The notes beneath the pieces were generated by a model that worked only from the letters and a program-made list of their open reading frames with translations, had not been told where the DNA came from and did no database searches. Below are positions 47,096 through 58,082 of a stretch of DNA of 64,000 bases, in pieces. The DNA comes from Podocnemis expansa (Eukaryota; Chordata; Testudines; Podocnemididae), in the NCBI GenBank assembly GCA_007922195.1, contig ML681995.1:20451924-20515923 (forward strand), written 5' to 3'. Position 1 is the first letter of the stretch. Each line of letters begins with the position of its first letter. The position numbers and the translations under genes are program-made.

Positions 47096-47159
47096 AGCAA
47101 AGCACTTAAATACATGCTCAACACCCAGTGGGATTAAGCACATCTTTAAGTGCTTTGCT
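47096..47159. repeat. Perfect 15-bp-arm inverted repeat (old MITE)
   Basis: AGCAAAGCACTTAAA (47096-47110) is exactly inverted at 47145-47159 across a 34-base loop. The motif resembles an old palindromic amniote repeat. Confidence 0.7.
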
Positions 47160-49557
47160 TTGATGGTTAACTTTAGAAACCCTAGTTGGAGGATGTCCAA
47201 TACGATTTTTTTTTTTTTTTTGGTACTTGCCAGTGGTCATCACTATGAAATCAGCATTTGCAAACTATAGCCATAATGGTGGTAGATAGAGTAACTATGC
47301 GGCAATGGTTGGTGAATGTTGACTTTTAAGTGGCTTCTATAGATAAGGAAAATTACTGTAACAGACTGGTAACCTACTTACTTCAGTCTACTGGTCCCCA
47401 GAGTGACCAGTGTCAGATACTCCAGAAGAAGCCACCTATAAACAGAACTAACTGTAATAATAAACTCCATTGTGTGGTATAACTAGTTCCTTTCTGACCC
47501 CAACTAGCCCAGTACCCAGGATAATATGGATTCACAGCCCTTGTAGCATTCTATTTTTCAGGTAACATCTAATTTAGTTTTGTGCAAGCATCTAACCAGT
47601 GCCCAGTAGCCACTATCCTGCTGTATACAGGGCATACATTCCATGGATGAGTCAAACATGCAGTCAAAGATGCTGAGAGAGCACAGTAACCCAAGAACTG
47701 CCCTCATTGTTGTTTTCTAGAGAAATCTTCTAAAACTTCTCAGGAGGTGTTTTACTGCACTTAGCTTGAGTGCACACAGAGAAAAACATGAGCATCACTG
47801 AATGGATGTCAGAACTACTATGGGATCAATAATGGCCCTCTTCAAGTCATGTAGCAAGCTACATCTGGTGCCTGCAATCCTCACAATTATTATTCAAAAC
47901 CGTCTTTCAAGGAGCCCGGGGTGTCGTTATTTAAAGACATTAACAGTGACTTTAAATTAGTGTGACTAATGCTAATTAACTTTCTGTGTTCCTTTTGCTG
48001 TTTTCAGTGATTCCCAAAAAGAGGTGGTAGTTTGGTTCAGGTTCTCCATGCAGCCTAACTATTAAGATCAGCTGTATCTGATACTCAAACCTTCAGCATA
48101 GCTTCTGCTTGCTGAACTGCTAGGAGAAAGGCGAGCACAGGAGAGAGATTTCCACTGATTTAGCTGTGCAGACAACCCACACATAATTGACATTAACTAC
48201 CAAATGAGATTTACTCAGTTTTTTGTTTTGTTTAAACCTATTTCAAAACACTGATTAAAAACTGTTCACTACTTGCCTGGATTAAGCAATGTAACCAGCC
48301 AGCTACATGACAGGAAATACTATACACTTAGAAAGAATGGCAATTCATCCATAAGGGAAAACATCCATTTGCTTTCTGAAGATATGCTCAGAGCTAACAG
48401 CTGTCTTCTGAACCTTTTCTGCTTGTCTGAATTTGGTGAAAGGGAGGGAGAACAGGTCAGGTTAAAAAACAGCATTGAGTACAATATGGCATCAAGGGAA
48501 AGTTTACCCACTTAAAAACCCTTCCCAACTCCAATCTCAAAAGAATTTTTTTTCTACCCTGGAGAGAAAGGCAAAACATGGCAATGATGCAAGTAAATAG
48601 ATAAGATAGCAACATGAGTTTTGGGTAAATTTCTAGCTTGCTCCATGGCACAAAGATTGTTCCTCAACCAAAGTGTTAGCTAAATCAGCGCACCAGCGCT
48701 TATGTGCTTCTACTTGTGAACTTAATGCACTTGATTTATGCTGCTTGCACAAAGATTAATCAACAGGCATTTCAACATACACTTCCACCAATTCATGTTA
48801 ATGTAACTCATGATAAAACAAACATGTCTTTGTATTAGCACTCTTGTAACAGAACTAGCCATTGAATCTGCTGAGATTTAACATTTTGAGCAACAGCAGG
48901 TAACTGACCAGAGGGGGTAACTTTGTGCCACTGAAGCAAGTCATGCACTTGTTCCTCGCACTATTTGCAAATATGGCAACAGATTCTTGCAAGAATGCGT
49001 CATTTCTTAAGCAACAAGAGGGAAAATGCAATGGGTACTTACCTGGAAGATGGAAAGCATACATTAGGCAGCAGCTACCTCTTTGCCATTAAGTGCTGTA
49101 GCTGCTTAGTTCTGCCAAAGTACACAGGCGTAAGACCCAGAACACATGCAAGGGATAAAGAGGCTGTGTGTGTACTAGGAAGATTTGTAACAGGCCAGGA
49201 AATGTAGGTGAAGCTGCTGTTAGGAAAAGGGTTGCTATGGCTTTGTGCATATCACTATTATACTCAATGTCCTGTTCTCCACCAGTCCCTGGAGTGGTCT
49301 CCTTAAAAAATTATATTATCAGGACAGATGTTACATTATCAAATGACTTTGATTCTGATATCTTTGCCATAACTGTCATAATTCCAAAAGTGGTACAAAC
49401 ACATTTGATGTTTCCTCCCTTGCACATCCCCCACAGATTTACAGGGTGCCAGTAAGAAGGACTGGCATGCACGTTTCAAGTCTCCTCTACTACTAAACAA
49501 ATGTTTTATTAAATTATCATACGGGAAGAAAAAATGACCATTTTTGCTAAAGTAGAC

Positions 49558-49563
49558 ACTCAC
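49558..49563 (-). other. LPAR1: Splice donor of the LPAR1 exon
   Basis: Reads GTGAGT on the minus strand directly after the first base of a Gly codon, giving a phase-1 junction as expected for the LPAR1 exon that ends in TM6. If the intron were retained, the frame would add only Glu-Cys-Leu-Leu after Gly and stop. Confidence 0.93.
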
Positions 49564-50311
49564 CAAGCACAATGACCACTGTCTTCAGAAGACTCATCAT
49601 GGTGTCCCGATTTCTGCGGAGCCCAGAACTGTGTTTGGACATTCTCATAGTCCTTTGGCGGACATACCCAAAGATATGAGCATATAGGACCACCATGACC
49701 ATAAAAGTGACCAAGTTGAAAACAGCCCAGAACACCAAGTAAGAGTCACTATAGAGTGGTGCCATGTTTGAGCAGTGAGTGATATCACAGATACAGTTCC
49801 AGCCAACACTTGGTATGGCACCCATTACAATGGCCATAGTCCAGATGACAACAATTACGACTACCACTCGTCGGTTGCTCATCCGAGTGTGCAGCTGCAT
49901 TCGGAAAACTGTAATGTGCCTCTCAATAGCAATGGCCAACAAATTGGCTACAGAGGCCGTCAGGCTAGTGTCAATGAGACCTTGGCGAAGAAGCCACGTG
50001 CTTACAGTCAATCTTCTAGTGTTGGGTCCCGTGTTAAACATTAAGTAAAAGTAGGCCAACCCTGCAAAGAAGTCCGCAGCAGCTAAGTTGGCCATTAAGT
50101 AATAAATAGGAAAATGGAAGCGGCGGTTGACGTAAATAGCTACCATAACTAAGAGGTTGGCCAGCATTATGAAGACACAGACGGTAATACCTAGTCCCAT
50201 CACAAGCTTGCTGACTGTGTTCCATTCGGTGGCTAAGTATTTTCCACTCCGGTTATAAAAGAAGGCAATGTTTTCATTGTAGTGGCACTGGGACTCGTTC
50301 ATGACTGTGGA
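49564..50311 (-). CDS. LPAR1: LPAR1 large coding exon (lysophosphatidic acid receptor 1, N-terminus to start of TM6)
   Basis: Class A G-protein-coupled receptor for lysophosphatidic acid at the plasma membrane, signalling through Gi, Gq and G12/13 (family knowledge). The 748-bp exon gives 3 codons, then Met at 50300-50302, then 246 residues and one base of a split Gly codon. Numbered from that Met: TM1 about 33-57, TM2 67-89, TM3 104-127, TM4 146-164, TM5 187-210 and the beginning of TM6. Arg106-Gln107 match the ligand headgroup pair of the family, and Glu127-Arg128-His129 is the LPA-receptor form of the DRY motif. Sequons are at Asn2 and Asn17. There is no stop or frameshift. The acceptor (pyrimidine tract then CAG) lies just above 50311 and the donor GTGAGT is at 49558-49563. 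The open frame running on to 50449 is intronic. Near-identity to mammalian LPAR1, remembered rather than aligned, makes the paralogues LPAR2 and LPAR3 unlikely. Confidence 0.97.
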
Positions 50312-50330
50312 CTGAAAAAAAAAGAAAACG
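50312..50330 (-). other. LPAR1: Splice acceptor of the LPAR1 exon
   Basis: On the minus strand a run of T with few interruptions ends in CAG at 50312-50314, immediately before the exon. The junction is phase 0: three codons (Ser-Thr-Val) precede the internal Met. The first coding exon, which in other vertebrates encodes about 17-18 residues, should lie upstream, but I did not recognise it between 50330 and 64000. Confidence 0.85.
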
Positions 50331-52717
50331 GAAATCAGAACTGAAAGTAGCATTCCCATGACTGCAAACTTGCCTCTGTAGGGAAGGCACGTGCCAAAGC
50401 AAGAAAACATGAATAAGCGGTCAGACGACGTATTTAAATTAATATCCAAGGTGACATTGTTGCAATGTTGGAACTGGCATTCAGACTAGAAGGACCCGAA
50501 AGTACTTTATGTCCATCTTTCGAGGTAGAATATGTTCCATGGCAGCTGTAAACTGTACAGAAAATGTGACTTCCTGCTACACGTACAATCCTTCTAAAAA
50601 ATAAACTAAATTTAATGCAGAAAATGCTGCCCTGACATGTAATGTGAGAGGCTTAAACAGTATTAAAGAACACATGAGGGACACCATTGACACACAAAAA
50701 TATGGCTACAGTGCCTTAGACTAACTGTTAGCTTTCCTCTTCTCCCAGGGAGCCTCCCTTTTAGCATGCGTTTCAGCAAATTCAACATTCCAGATTTCAA
50801 AAGGTGACATTCAATAATGGTATTCACCTATCCTCCTGTATTCTCTTACATGGAATGTCTTAGCTTACGTAAATCTCATATTGTAAATTTCTCAGTAGGA
50901 GTGTGTGTCTACCCCATATTCTTCATAGCACTGAATACATTTATTAGTCAAACCACAAACAAAAACAGCCCATTATTTTGAGTGTTTTCCCTCCCTCAGT
51001 TTTAACCTAATCACATTCCTGAACCAGTAGGTTTACGCAGCCTAAGCAACACTCCTTGCTCAGGACTGTGCCTTAAATTGTGGGCTAACCCAAAACATCT
51101 TTTTTCTGTTTGGAATGGTGGGAGGAAGAGGCAGAGTATATTCAGAAAGTTTAAATATTCAAAAAGGTTTTAGCCATATTAATGTTAACTGCATCAAGCT
51201 TTATTTCTTGAATTGCTGAAGTTCTCACTGTATCAGGAACCAAGCTAAAAACAAATGTGTTTTTACATATTCATTTTCCTTTCAGAGTTGCATTTTGCTT
51301 GCTTCTATGCACTCAATAAACCAACCCTATCAGCATCTTAAAACTTTACAACACACACACACACAGGCAATTCTCATTAACTAAATTGTTTGCTTCTCGA
51401 TCCAAAAGGCAAACTCCAGGGTACGTATATTTATTTTATTGTTGCTGTTCAATGTAGACAACAAAGATGGCTTTAAAAAAACAAAACAAAAAACTATAAG
51501 CACTGTGTCTGAATCTCCACCTTTTACAGACCTTCACTTTGGTTTTATGACTGGGGAACTCAACTACTTGCACTGGAATTTCACTTGTGTAAGAATGAGC
51601 GGGAATCATGCAATGAAGAACAAAGGAATGCTGTAGAATTTGAGAATCTTAATAAATCTTGGGCTGTAGAGTCTAATAATACTGAAGACAGTGGAAAGTG
51701 GTGCTCTACAAATGGCTCCTTCGAGGAGTTTAAAAGGAAAGAGCTTTGCTTTTCAGTGGATGCTAGTCTAAAGTCTGTAACTGCTGGTAAGTCATCTCTG
51801 TATTCCCAAGAGAAAGAAAGGCATTTCAATGTTTCAGACATGCAGGTGTTTGCTCTTGAGAACTAAAAAGGGCAAATGATTCATGGACACTACAGGAGCT
51901 TTAAGAGCCCTACACAAGCACATCTGTGATAGTAATCAGGTGTGTTTTGCTGACAAAGTTCAAACAGGGGAGCCAGCAGCTGATCTCCTCATTCCACACC
52001 ACCAGCTTTACAGCAGATTTTAACCACTCAACTACTGACTCTGAGGTTCTAAGGCAATGCATTTACTCACTTAATGGTGCTACATGACTGCTTATGGCCA
52101 AGCCATCAAGGAATATGGGATGTCTTTGGGCATCCAAAGGGTTAACTTCACATAATGGCAAAAGCAAACAGGCAGGCTTGTCCCAATCCCCAGCCCCTTC
52201 AGGAAAGGAGGCAGGGAAGTTTATATTTTAATTTCCTGAAGTTTCACTCTCAATATTTCATAGCCCAGTTATAACAGATGTTCAAGGTCCCAAGCTTTAC
52301 CTTAGCCATTTAGTAGATGACTTCAACAGACATTTATCTGAACTGAATTGTGAATGATCATCTTAAACACATCTTTATAATGTGTAGGAAAAAAATCTTT
52401 ATTATGAAGCATAAACCAGACAAATGAAAGACGGAAGAGAAGTAAACCAGACGCAGACTACCACGTTAATCGCATCAGGCTGATTTTAATTCTCAAAGAG
52501 CCAATTCCTCCAGACAAAATAAACAAACTTCCTAAGAGACAGTCCAACTTGTAAAATTGTATCTGTTAAAACATTATTAGAATAGGGTTATAAGCAAGGT
52601 GAGAGAGGGCCAGGAGATTCACCATGAAGATTTAGCAAATAAAATTTGCTCTGTCCCTTCTAACCAACGTTCATTCTTGACTCTTCTAGAGAAATGGCTT
52701 TGCACATGGCTCAAAGC
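50331..52717. other. Anonymous intronic interval upstream of the LPAR1 exon
   Basis: Contains an AC microsatellite at 51350-51366. A pair of overlapping opposite frames at 51.58-51.87 kb (93 and 86 codons) lacks domains. The short first coding exon of LPAR1 was not identified. Confidence 0.5.
51350..51366. repeat. AC dinucleotide microsatellite
   Basis: About eight AC units. Confidence 0.9.
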
Positions 52718-53203
52718 TTATTTCCTCTCTCTTTTTCCTTTAGCTTCATAACTTTCCTCATAGCCCCATGAGGACCAAACCATTGGTATTCTCTTGATCC
52801 CACTCTGCTGGATATAGCGTGGTGGGAACAGAACGTCATGCCTCAGCCGCTCTGCTTCCGCTGTCATTGGCATGAACCGTCTGATATTGAAGGAGCGGCA
52901 ATGGCATCCACTCCACCTCTCTGGTGTATGGCACAGGAGCAGCTTGGGGATTAGCAAAGATGAGCCACTAAGTTAAGAGGAGAAGGAGCTCTTAGTTTGG
53001 TGAAGATTCCATCCTGACCTTTGCTTTTTTGGTGGAAAATGTGAGTGAGAGAAGATGCAGGGTGCCTGGAGCAGCACCTAAAGATAAGAACTCCAGAAAT
53101 CCAGCTCATGGTGAGACTTCACTGAGGGAATACTTGAAACAACCTGATTCTTTGGGTGAAGAACAAACACTAGCAATTGACTGATATTTTCTAAATGAAG
53201 CAT
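52718..53203 (-). pseudogene. Interrupted 162-codon reading frame, unidentified (possible exon remnant or retrocopy)
   Basis: On the minus strand one frame runs from an ATG at 53201-53203 to a TAA at 52718-52720 with only two in-frame stops: TAG at codon 42 (53078-53080) and TAA at codon 77 (52973-52975). Each stop is one C-to-T change from a Gln codon. The C-terminal 80 or so residues look like protein: basic and aromatic, with segments such as RRFMPMTAEAERLR, VLFPPRYIQQSG and VWSSWGYEES. An acceptor-like TTATCTTTAG precedes codon 43, so the 3' part could also be an exon. I do not recognise the family. It lies in the presumed intron upstream of the LPAR1 exon, on the same strand. It may be chance, a retrocopy of a small protein, or a nested exon. 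Confidence 0.35.
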
Positions 53204-53471
53204 ACTTTAGCATTGGGAGGGTCTGAAGGGTTAATGCTCATGGTCTATAAACCCTGCTGGAAACTGACTAAGCTTTCAAATTAATGAACAACTCTAAAAT
53301 TATTTACATTGCCTTCATTAATTAAAGAACATTCAAGTGCATTATTTTTTATTTCTCATTGTCTTATCTTCAGGCCTAGAAAATAGCTCATTCTGGAACT
53401 TCTGAGTGTTAGTTTTAAAAACAGAAGGCATTAGGAAAAAAATTCAAAATCTCACCCCCTTTCCAAGATTT

Positions 53472-53520
53472 AAACAAACAAACAAACAAACAAAAAAAAA
53501 AAAACCCCAAAAAAAACCAA
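53472..53520. repeat. AAAC/A-rich simple repeat
   Basis: Five or so AAAC units followed by A runs broken by CCCC. Confidence 0.9.
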
Positions 53521-54640
53521 ACCACGCTTACCTTCAATTAAAATTAAATTCTGCCAAGTTTTTCTTATGTTAGAAATTGTTTTTTAAATGAATATTGAGG
53601 GAGGTATGAAAATCATGCCTGTAATGGAGCATCAGAAAAAAACCCAAGTCCTCAAATTTTGCAAAGGGATTCAACCTGTGTGCTGTTTTACTTAAGCCAG
53701 GGAAACTCAGAGCAATCTGATCACTTTTGCAGGATGTGATCTTGACTGCCTTGCTCCCTAATGAACAGAGACCCCTGAGAGAAGCAGTAATCCGAATGTT
53801 CTCAGATAGATCAATATAGTTTCTGCAACAGACATTTAGAATCAGGAAGGGTGTGGGATTCCAGATGGTGAGAAACTTGGATTCACATACAGCATTTACT
53901 ATAGGACTTGTCATGACAAAAGAGCTGCTGCTTTGAATTTAACAATACAGCTTTAAATTTACCAATGTACCAAGACGACTAGGCTTGAGAGAGAAACCAG
54001 CAATCCCAGCCAGTGGCCCAGAATAAATGATACAAGGTTAGTCAGCATGTGACTAATTCCCCATCCCATAATTGCAAACCCATGTTAGGATTTTATTAGT
54101 GGCAAGCATACTGAATTAGAGCACAGATTATTGACTTGACCATAGAATGAAAGGTAAAGAGGAGGCGCAAAAATTGAGAAGGAAGAATACTTTTTTCCCC
54201 CCAAGAATCTAATAATGAAAATGTATGTTTGAGTAAAGACAGTAACCCTTATTTTCAGGTTCTGAAACTTTGAAGAAAGTAAACACTGCCTGTGAAGTCC
54301 CACAAAAAAAGGGAACATGGCATAAAGAGCGTAATTCTCTACTGCCCTACATCCCATGTAGCTATTTAGATTTGTACAATGAGTGTCAAACACTATCTGG
54401 TAGCACTTTACATCCATTTTGCACAAGTGTATAAAGCTAAACACATGCATAGCAATGCAGGATCATGCCCAAAATGTCCAGGACTTCTCAGACCACAACC
54501 ACCACAAAACCCCAAAAGAACTCCAGCAGACTTCTCAAGGGATGCAATGAAGGAAGGTCAACACCTTCTTTTGTTTTACAGGCAACATGCCTGCTTGTAC
54601 GACAGCCTTGACAACGACAGGTTTTTTAAATGCCAAAGGG
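53521..54640. other. Anonymous interval, no gene seen
   Basis: Frames of 114 and 121 codons on the minus strand carry no recognisable domain and show no flanking splice evidence. Confidence 0.5.
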
Positions 54641-54825
54641 GTAGCCATGTTAGTTTAGTTCAGCAAAAACTACTGAGAGTCCTGTGGCACTTAAAGAGTA
54701 ATAAATTTATTGCATGAGCTTTCATAGGAGAAAATTCCACTTCATCAGACGCTTACAAGATGAAGTGGCTGACGAAGTGGGATTATCTCTCATGAAAGCT
54801 CATGCAATAAATAAAGGTTTTTTAA
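54641..54825. repeat. Inverted pair of Penelope-type terminal repeats (family 1)
   Basis: The minus-oriented copy 54641-54758 (GGGGTAGCCATGTTAG, GAGTCCTGTGGCAC, GCATGAGCTTTCATAGGAG) is followed by a plus-oriented copy 54766-54825 (CTGACGAAGTGGGATTATC, TCTCATGAAAGCTCATGC). Arms of about 50 bp are complementary. The plus copy retains CTGACGA (54769-54775), a six-pair stem and GAAA (54794-54797). Confidence 0.8.
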
Positions 54826-56677
54826 ATAATCTCCAGTGACATCTAGTTTTGAAGAAATCTGGCTGCTCATGTAGATGATGGGACATTAATTGTTCCTGCT
54901 CCCCTCTAAGGCACATCTACACTGAAAATAATGATGTAATTGTTGCACAGATCACTAGCTTGGGTAACAAAGTTCACGAGCATGGGTAACAGTAGTTGTT
55001 TAAACGTAACAGGAGGGGCATCAAGAAGGGCCAGTAAGCATGTTGGGTTGCATGAGCACGTACAGAGACAATACTTCGTCCCCAGTGACCAAGAAGAAGT
55101 TAAATAGCTCAGCCTCCTCCATCAATCCCACAGGTGCTCAGGGCAAGGATTATGTATTAGCTGCTTGAGATACAGAAGACGAAGACTTTCAACTACTGCA
55201 GGGCTTCACAACCATATTCACATACCCGCACTGAACTCCAACCCAAGGGAATTTTTGGTCACTCTTTTTCTTTTTTAAGATTTACAAGATTGGTTTCCTG
55301 GTTGTAAATATTTTTCAAACAAAACCCTGGCTTGGCACTTTCATCTCTCCCAAACAAACCCCAGTGATAGTCCAGCAAGTGAAACCTTATTTTTCCTTCA
55401 GAGTTATTTCCAAAGTCTTTTATTTTGATAAGCATTCAAGCCGTAAGTTGCAAGTCTTATTACCAAGAGCTCTGTTTCTCATTTACTGTCCAGACTCTTT
55501 ATCATCTCTTCAACCACGTAAAGAGGTCTCAAAGGAGTGTTAATTCTTCTATCTACCTCCGTGTTAAGGTCCTTTACATGGCTCTGCCAACGTAAAAAGA
55601 GACCTTCATGTCAATGGGAACGAAGCCCAATATCTTTCATCTGCTTTTTGAGCAAGTTATGTTGCTACATAATTTTAGTCCCAATGAAAGTTGAATCACT
55701 ATGGAGTGCAGCATCTGTCCTCAGTATTGAGTGGTTTATATGAAAACATACTGAAAGGAATAAACAATCATGGGGGACGATACAGAAAAACAATCTTACT
55801 ACAAGAAAGTATGCATTCACTGGTGAGACAGATCCTGTTGGACTCTGTGATTATGACCTCCACTGGTTGCCTGTAAAACCAAAGAGGGTGTGGACTTTCT
55901 TTAATGCTTATTCACCGTAAAGTTATAACAAATTCAAAAATAGTTCCCCTGGAATAAAAAAAGAACAGGCAGCAGAACGTTTGGCTTTCTAACTCTCCAA
56001 ATCCCTTTCTTAGCAAGGGATGTTTGAACAGTCTGCCAAAAAGGTCCAACAGACATAGATAGATTCATATAAATAGAGTACCATGCAATTTTACTGAAGT
56101 TTGCTTTGAACAGTAAAAGAAATAAGTGTTGCAAACATGCTTGAGTCAAGTCCAGTTAGCCCTCCCATGCTCTGAGCCCCCTGCATACACCCTCAGGATC
56201 ACTGCCAAAAGCATGTCCTTGCCTCAAAGCCAGTGACACAAAACACATTTGGAATTTGTAGGGCAGGGCAGTCTGGAGAAATGAGTAGCCAAAAGGAAAA
56301 AAAGTTAGGAAAGGTTTCAAGAAGGTAAAGTTTAAAGCAAGCAAACAGGAACATGCTATCACTAAGCCCCTCTTCTGGTATTTCCAGGCTTCTCAGAAGA
56401 CTTTTACCTTGGAATAAGTACTATATGAAACTTCTAATGGATGCTCTCCTTCGGAAAGTTAAGATCACTGATAGAATGAGAAGCTATCTGCTGAGCAGCT
56501 ATTATTGTTCCATAATGCACAAAGGTTTTAGATGAACTTGAAATGGAAACCAACATCTTTTGGTAGGGAAGAAGGGCTGCTATGCCTAACGAGCACTACC
56601 AATGAAAGTAAGTTCTACTCCCCTAAGATGTCACTCACAGTAACTTGTGCAGATGTTCAACAAATGATGATCATACA
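54826..56677. other. Anonymous interval, no gene seen
   Basis: Near 54.9 kb CTAAGGCACATCTACACTG resembles a Harbinger-like left end, but no partner was found. Nothing else supported. Confidence 0.5.
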
Positions 56678-56852
56678 CAATGTTCCCTCTAAGGTGATGA
56701 TGCGGCTGAGCAACTTATGGATGCAGGTGAGCAAGTTATGGATGTGGCTGAGCAAATTCCCCAGCCTATATGGGTCCTTCCCCACTGCCTGCTGGCCTCC
56801 AAAGCATATCCATAACTTGCTTAGCTGCATCATCAGCTTAGAGGGAACACTG
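56678..56852. mobile_element. 175-bp hAT-like element with long inverted termini
   Basis: CAATGTTCCCTCTAAG then GTGATGATGCGGCTGAGCAA is inverted, with few mismatches, at TTGCTTAGCTGCATCATCAG then CTTAGAGGGAACACTG. The arms exceed 35 bp. The termini match those at 2587-2941 and 58082. No clear 8-bp duplication. Confidence 0.75.
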
Positions 56853-57339
56853 CTGTCATTACCATGTTGTGTCATGGAAAATGGTAATGATAATGGATGC
56901 AGCATTAAAACACCACAATGTTTGTTTTTTAAAATTATTTTAAAATAAAAAAAATTACCAAAATGTCTTATTTTACTGAAAATTGATTTTGCCCCGTAAA
57001 TGAACATTTTTCATGACCCTTTCATTAATGTTCATGAGACTAAGAAAAATAAAAAGTACCCTAAATTTGCAAATATAAACTTGAAAAATACCTAAAAAGT
57101 AAAAAAGTTGACATGCTGCTTTTTTATTTTCTATGGCAGCCCATTTTACAATTAAAAAAAAAAAGTCCTACATTGTTTCTAACCAATTCAAATGTGCCTT
57201 TTTTTGTTTTACTTAATTGGTCCCTGTTAGTATTTTGTTCACAGTATAGTTTATTTTCTTTGATTTTATTAGGGTTTTCTTTCTGCTCCTTCTTGTCCCG
57301 CAGTGTAGCCGTTCAGTAGGGACTAACAGCCCCCCCCAC
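56853..57339. other. Anonymous AT-rich interval
   Basis: Homopolymer-rich, with no supported feature. Confidence 0.5.
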
Positions 57340-57412
57340 CCGCCAAAAGCAGGATTCAAACCCATGGCCTGCCAACTCAGAAGCTGTTGCTTTACCCCCT
57401 GTACCACAGAAG
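57340..57412 (-). repeat. tRNA-derived SINE head
   Basis: On the minus strand TGGTACAGGGGGTAAAG (A-box-like) is followed 28 bases later by GGGTTTGAATCC (B-box-like). A second B-box-like GGTTTGAGTCC lies on the plus strand at 57503-57513, so two tRNA-like units may be inverted here. Not a credible intact tRNA gene. Confidence 0.5.
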
Positions 57413-57599
57413 CTGATGTTGTTTAGCTGTGTCAGAGCCAGGGGACTGGTACGTTCTGCTCCCCTGTGTTTCCTGTCTACAGGAGACACCCTGAGGCTCA
57501 TAGGTTTGAGTCCTGTGTTAGGGGTGTTTCTTTTTCTTTTCTTTTCTTTTTTTTTAAACATTCTATTCATAAGTAACATGGGGGCGGGGAATCACCTAT

Positions 57600-58082
57600 T
57601 TTTAGAATACCTGAGGACGGCAGCCGCTCAGGACATGAAGGTAAATAGGAGGAGGACATGTCCTCCTTTTGCCAGATGTCTGGCAAGCCTAGTCCTGGGG
57701 AAGCTGCTTGCTCCCTTGCAGGCGGGGGTGGGGGGCATTTTCTGAGTCCCGCAGCTGGGCGCCAGCTCCCTGCGCCCTCCAGCCGACTTCCGGAAGTCCC
57801 CTGGGTCCCCAGCTCCCTCCGCTCCCACGTGGAGCCTGCCTCTCACTGCCGCCATTCTTCTGGGCGGCAGGAATCTGTGCTGACAAGTTTAAAATCTCCC
57901 ACCCTGAGCATATTCAGGGGAGATTTTAAACGCCAGGGAACTGCTCCCTGCCCCCTGGAAGAACGTGTGCTCCGGCCAGAAGGAGCAGCAGCTGAAGCCC
58001 TCCCCCAGGGGCAGCGAGGCGTGCGCTGAGGGGTTGGGGTTGCTGCGCCGGAGCACATGGGTGCAGCTTAGAGGGAACATTG
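57600..58082. mobile_element. GC-rich segment ending in a CAATGTTCCCTCT hAT-like terminus
   Basis: The right end CTTAGAGGGAACATTG at 58067-58082 matches the terminus family at 2.6 and 56.7 kb. The interior is GC-rich, with two palindromes (57650-57667 and 57887-57931). A left terminus was not found, so this may be several nested pieces. Frames on both strands carry no domain. Confidence 0.45.

Larger units (their letters stand above)
45011..49557. other. Repeat-poor intronic interval downstream of the LPAR1 exon
   Basis: Apart from the AP-1 sites (45.5-46.2 kb) and the hairpin repeat at 47.1 kb, no bounded transposon or gene was recognised. The LPAR1 last coding exon was looked for on the minus strand (Asn-Pro-x-x-Tyr motif, C-tail) and not found. 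Confidence 0.6.

Noticed and set aside
56678..56852. 8-bp target duplication for the CAATGTTCCCTCT elements
   Set aside because: Flanking octamers at 56670-56677 and 56853-56860 do not match, nor do those at 2.6/2.9 kb; the duplications may have decayed or the ends may be mis-set.
57340..57412. tRNA gene on the minus strand
   Set aside because: A- and B-box-like motifs are present but no full cloverleaf with a paired acceptor stem can be drawn; better explained as a tRNA-derived SINE.
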